A stretch of 64,000 nt of DNA. Source: Sporomusa malonica. GTDB lineage: Bacteria > Bacillota > Negativicutes > Sporomusales > Sporomusaceae. Where the stretch lies: assembly GCF_041428715.1 (NCBI RefSeq), contig NZ_CP155572.1; one strand, given 5' to 3'. The first letter of the stretch is position 1. Each line of letters begins with the position of its first letter. The translations under genes were made by a program, and so were the position numbers. Below the pieces are notes generated by a model. It was not told where the DNA came from. It ran no database searches and saw only the letters and a list, made by a program, of their open reading frames with translations. Shown here one piece after another: positions 61,946-64,000 of the stretch.

Positions 61946-63028
61946 TTATATTATAGTAGGATACGAAAATTTGGCAGAGGCTTTTGTTAAATACTCTCCA
62001 TCTATATTATTATTGCGAAGCTGTATTAACTTTTGTATATAATCACTAAACATCGGTGGTCTGTGTTTTGTTCCGATAAAACGGTAATTACTGCTGTTAA
62101 ACTGATTTAATCGGTTAATTCTTTGGGGATGCCATAAGAAATCATCCTCTAAGTAATCATTAAGATTTAATAATTCTGCATCGTTTGCATATTTGCTTTC
62201 CGGCCCAGCATAGTTAATACCATCTGCCCCGATTTGTATTAAAAAGTAAGAACCATGTAATTTTTCGAAATATAGTGGTTCTTTGGAATAACGCTCAAGA
62301 GGGACGTGGATGTCAGCATTTTTAGGTACTGCTTCTTCTAATTTTTCAATTGCTGCTAATACCCCTGTTTGATCTGCCTGAACTGGATAGTTCTTATCCC
62401 AATCGACACAATAAGGATGAAAATATAACCAGTGTATCCCGGCAGCGAAGGCTTGTTGTCCTACCGAGTTAAACCTATGGGTTAAATCGTTGCGTGTTAG
62501 CATCGAAGCACCAATTTCAAGCTTGCTGCCGCTTTTTTCTATTAAATTACGAAGACCTTCAATCTTTTTCAAAGTATTTATGAAAAAATCTGAATCGTTT
62601 TCTTGCCAATCATACAACGATATGCGGATAGCAGTCACCTGCGCCAATAGCGCAGCCTGTATCTCAGGGAGATGGATATTGGCACCATTTGAGATAACAG
62701 CAATCTCTTTAAACCCTTTCTGCTTTGCCAATGTAACTGTTTCAGGGAAATGAGGTACTATTGTTGATTCGCCTCCGGAAAATACAATACCAGGAGTATG
62801 AGGGCCTAATACGCTAAATAGTCTATCCAAAAAAGGCAGCTGCAGTGTAAGCGCTGATTTTCTGGCTGCGGCATATGGACAGCCGGCGCAGGAACGTGTG
62901 CAACGTTGAGTTAAGTCTAATTCGACTGTTGTAGGGTATATTCGTCCGCCATTTAAATAGGTTTCAATTTTTTTATTATCTATAGATACTTTGGAGGGAG
63001 CGAAAATCTTAGCTTGATTGTCTGTCAT
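61946..63028 (-). CDS. Radical SAM protein of unknown substrate (360 aa)
   Basis: CTRSCAGCPYAA at 43-54 is the cluster-binding CxxxCxxC (C43, C47, C50); TPGIVFSGGESTIVPHFPE, then IRISLYDWQENDS and WLYFHPYCVDWDK follow. There is no SPASM Cys set at the C-terminus. It lies between a Gfo/Idh oxidoreductase and a glycosyltransferase on the same strand, so a role in making or modifying an unusual sugar is likely; the closest use in such loci is dehydration or epimerisation. Start ATG 63028 after AAGGAGATT. Confidence 0.8.
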   Translation of the reverse strand: MTDNQAKIFAPSKVSIDNKKIETYLNGGRIYPTTVELDLTQRCTRSCAGCPYAAARKSALTLQLPFLDRLFSVLGPHTPGIVFSGGESTIVPHFPETVTLAKQKGFKEIAVISNGANIHLPEIQAALLAQVTAIRISLYDWQENDSDFFINTLKKIEGLRNLIEKSGSKLEIGASMLTRNDLTHRFNSVGQQAFAAGIHWLYFHPYCVDWDKNYPVQADQTGVLAAIEKLEEAVPKNADIHVPLERYSKEPLYFEKLHGSYFLIQIGADGINYAGPESKYANDAELLNLNDYLEDDFLWHPQRINRLNQFNSSNYRFIGTKHRPPMFSDYIQKLIQLRNNNIDGEYLTKASAKFSYPTII

Positions 63029-63058
63029 AAGAATCTCCTTTATAAAGAGATATATTTG

Positions 63059-63955
63059 CTAAATTAGTTTAGCAGCTTTTCTAAGCTTTAGAATTGCTTG
63101 AGTCACTTCTTTTGCAGATTGAAGATTGCAACGTGGTTTACATCCATTATATAAATACGTAACAAACTCTTTTAGTTCTAAATATAGAGGAAAGGTTGTA
63201 TCGATAGGTATCTTTTCATAAACATCTTCATCTCTTACTATAATATGGTCATCATAAGCGTCATTAAGCGCAGCAGAGCCTTTATTTCCATGGATGCTGA
63301 CACCACTGATTTTTCGGCAGTGTCTGCCGTTAACAGAAATAACAATCGTAGGCTTATCGCCTAACATCGCAGTAAAACTGACAGGTAAATCACTATCATT
63401 TTTTATTACATTGATTTCTTTAATCTTTGTTGGAATATACCCTAGAATATGCTTGATAATTGTTAGATCGTGAACTGCTTGCGTCCAAAAAACATCTCCT
63501 CCATGAAAATCATTTACCCATGCATGCCTGGTTGTAAAGATCTCTTCTAGTTTGCCGACCCTTCCTGATTGCGCAATTATGCGCAATGCTTCAACACCCG
63601 CGTGGTAGTGCCATTTATGCATAACACAGATATATTCTAGTCCGCCTAAACTTTCCAGAAGATTGAAATCTTGCAGAGAAAGACAAAGTGTTTTTTCTGA
63701 AAATATAGGTTTCTTATATTTCAATAATCCGGCACACTCTTTTGCTAAATCAGGAATAGGTACAGCAACTACAAAACCGTCACAATTGGGTAAATCGTTG
63801 ATGTTACAAAAGGCATCCGCAGCTCCAAGCTTTAACGCATTAGATAGTGCCTGGCAATCAGTGTCAACTACATATATTTTGCAGTTTAATAGAATTAAAT
63901 CCCGTAAAATGCTTTTACCCCAAGCTCCACAACCAATTAATCCGATTACTTTCAT
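63059..63955 (-). CDS. Gfo/Idh/MocA-family oxidoreductase
   Basis: 298 residues: VIGLIGCGAWGKSILRDLILL (NAD-binding), CDGFVVAVPIPDLAKECAGLLKYKKPIFSEKTLCLSLQD with the Lys of the EKP-type motif (here SEKT), HKWHYHAGVEALR, then the C-terminal sheet. It oxidises or reduces a sugar nucleotide or its acid. ATG 63955 is preferred; GTG 63967 is possible but has no clear ribosome site. The gene opens the minus-strand set with the radical SAM enzyme 30 bases downstream. The region 63956-64000 shows nothing more. Confidence 0.85.
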   Translation of the reverse strand: MKVIGLIGCGAWGKSILRDLILLNCKIYVVDTDCQALSNALKLGAADAFCNINDLPNCDGFVVAVPIPDLAKECAGLLKYKKPIFSEKTLCLSLQDFNLLESLGGLEYICVMHKWHYHAGVEALRIIAQSGRVGKLEEIFTTRHAWVNDFHGGDVFWTQAVHDLTIIKHILGYIPTKIKEINVIKNDSDLPVSFTAMLGDKPTIVISVNGRHCRKISGVSIHGNKGSAALNDAYDDHIIVRDEDVYEKIPIDTTFPLYLELKEFVTYLYNGCKPRCNLQSAKEVTQAILKLRKAAKLI

Positions 63956-64000
63956 TTTAAAACACACCGCCTGCGGCGTAATATAGTCATTCGGCTGTTA

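Overview
The window looks like a chromosomal piece of a spore-forming, diazotrophic anaerobe, most likely Negativicutes of the Sporomusaceae type (Sporomusa/Pelosinus-like). This is inferred from the 16S/23S sequences, the split nifV genes, the many SPOCS-domain (DUF3794) spore-type proteins and the organic-acid TRAP and lactate-racemase genes. Most genes have strong Shine-Dalgarno sites.

Layout. (1) 1-3.6 kb: end of a nitrogenase cofactor operon, with nifB (partial), an AnfO-family gene, nifV-omega and nifV-alpha. Two small genes lie on the opposite strand. (2) 4.2-5.4 kb: an unknown gene and a LUD-domain gene. (3) 5.5-15.4 kb: a sigma-54 regulon with three clear -24/-12 promoters and its own PAS-AAA activator. 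It drives a DUF2088 protein, a LarA-type racemase, a PanB homologue, an ArsB/NhaD-type permease and a complete TRAP transporter; this reads as uptake and breakdown of a 2-hydroxy acid. (4) 15.6-17.3 kb: a small protein with an Sm-like N-terminus and a six-Cys tail, followed 3 bases later by a radical SAM/SPASM maturase. It is a candidate undescribed RiPP system, apparently under a sporulation (sigma-K-like) promoter. (5) 17.4-18.7 kb: an L,D-transpeptidase. (6) 18.7-24.5 kb: an rRNA operon in the unusual order 16S-5S-23S-5S; the last 5S carries a 75-nt segment in place of five normal bases.

(7) 24.5-27 kb: a TPR fragment and two DUF6385-type surface proteins, one with a 4 x 96-bp repeat. (8) 27.2-33.9 kb: four tightly coupled glycosyltransferase/TPR genes. 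(9) 34-42 kb: a spore-surface island with six SPOCS-domain proteins (one with about 40 copies of an 8-residue His/Cys/Asp repeat) and three Sm-like Cys-rich proteins, two of them from a recent 1-kb duplication. (10) 42.2-64 kb: a long polysaccharide or glycoprotein-glycan locus with many GT2/GT4 enzymes, a DegT aminotransferase, a NeuD acyltransferase, a CDP-6-deoxy branched-sugar set (rfbF, rfbG, C-methyltransferase, 3,5-epimerase, reductase), a CmcI-like enzyme, a radical SAM enzyme and a Gfo/Idh oxidoreductase.

A structured ~89-bp repeat occurs five times plus one internally deleted copy. One copy lies inside a glycosyltransferase gene in frame. Three glycan genes have no ATG/GTG/TTG at their conserved 5' ends and appear to start at ATA. 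All functional calls rest on reading the sequence and family knowledge; no searches were run.
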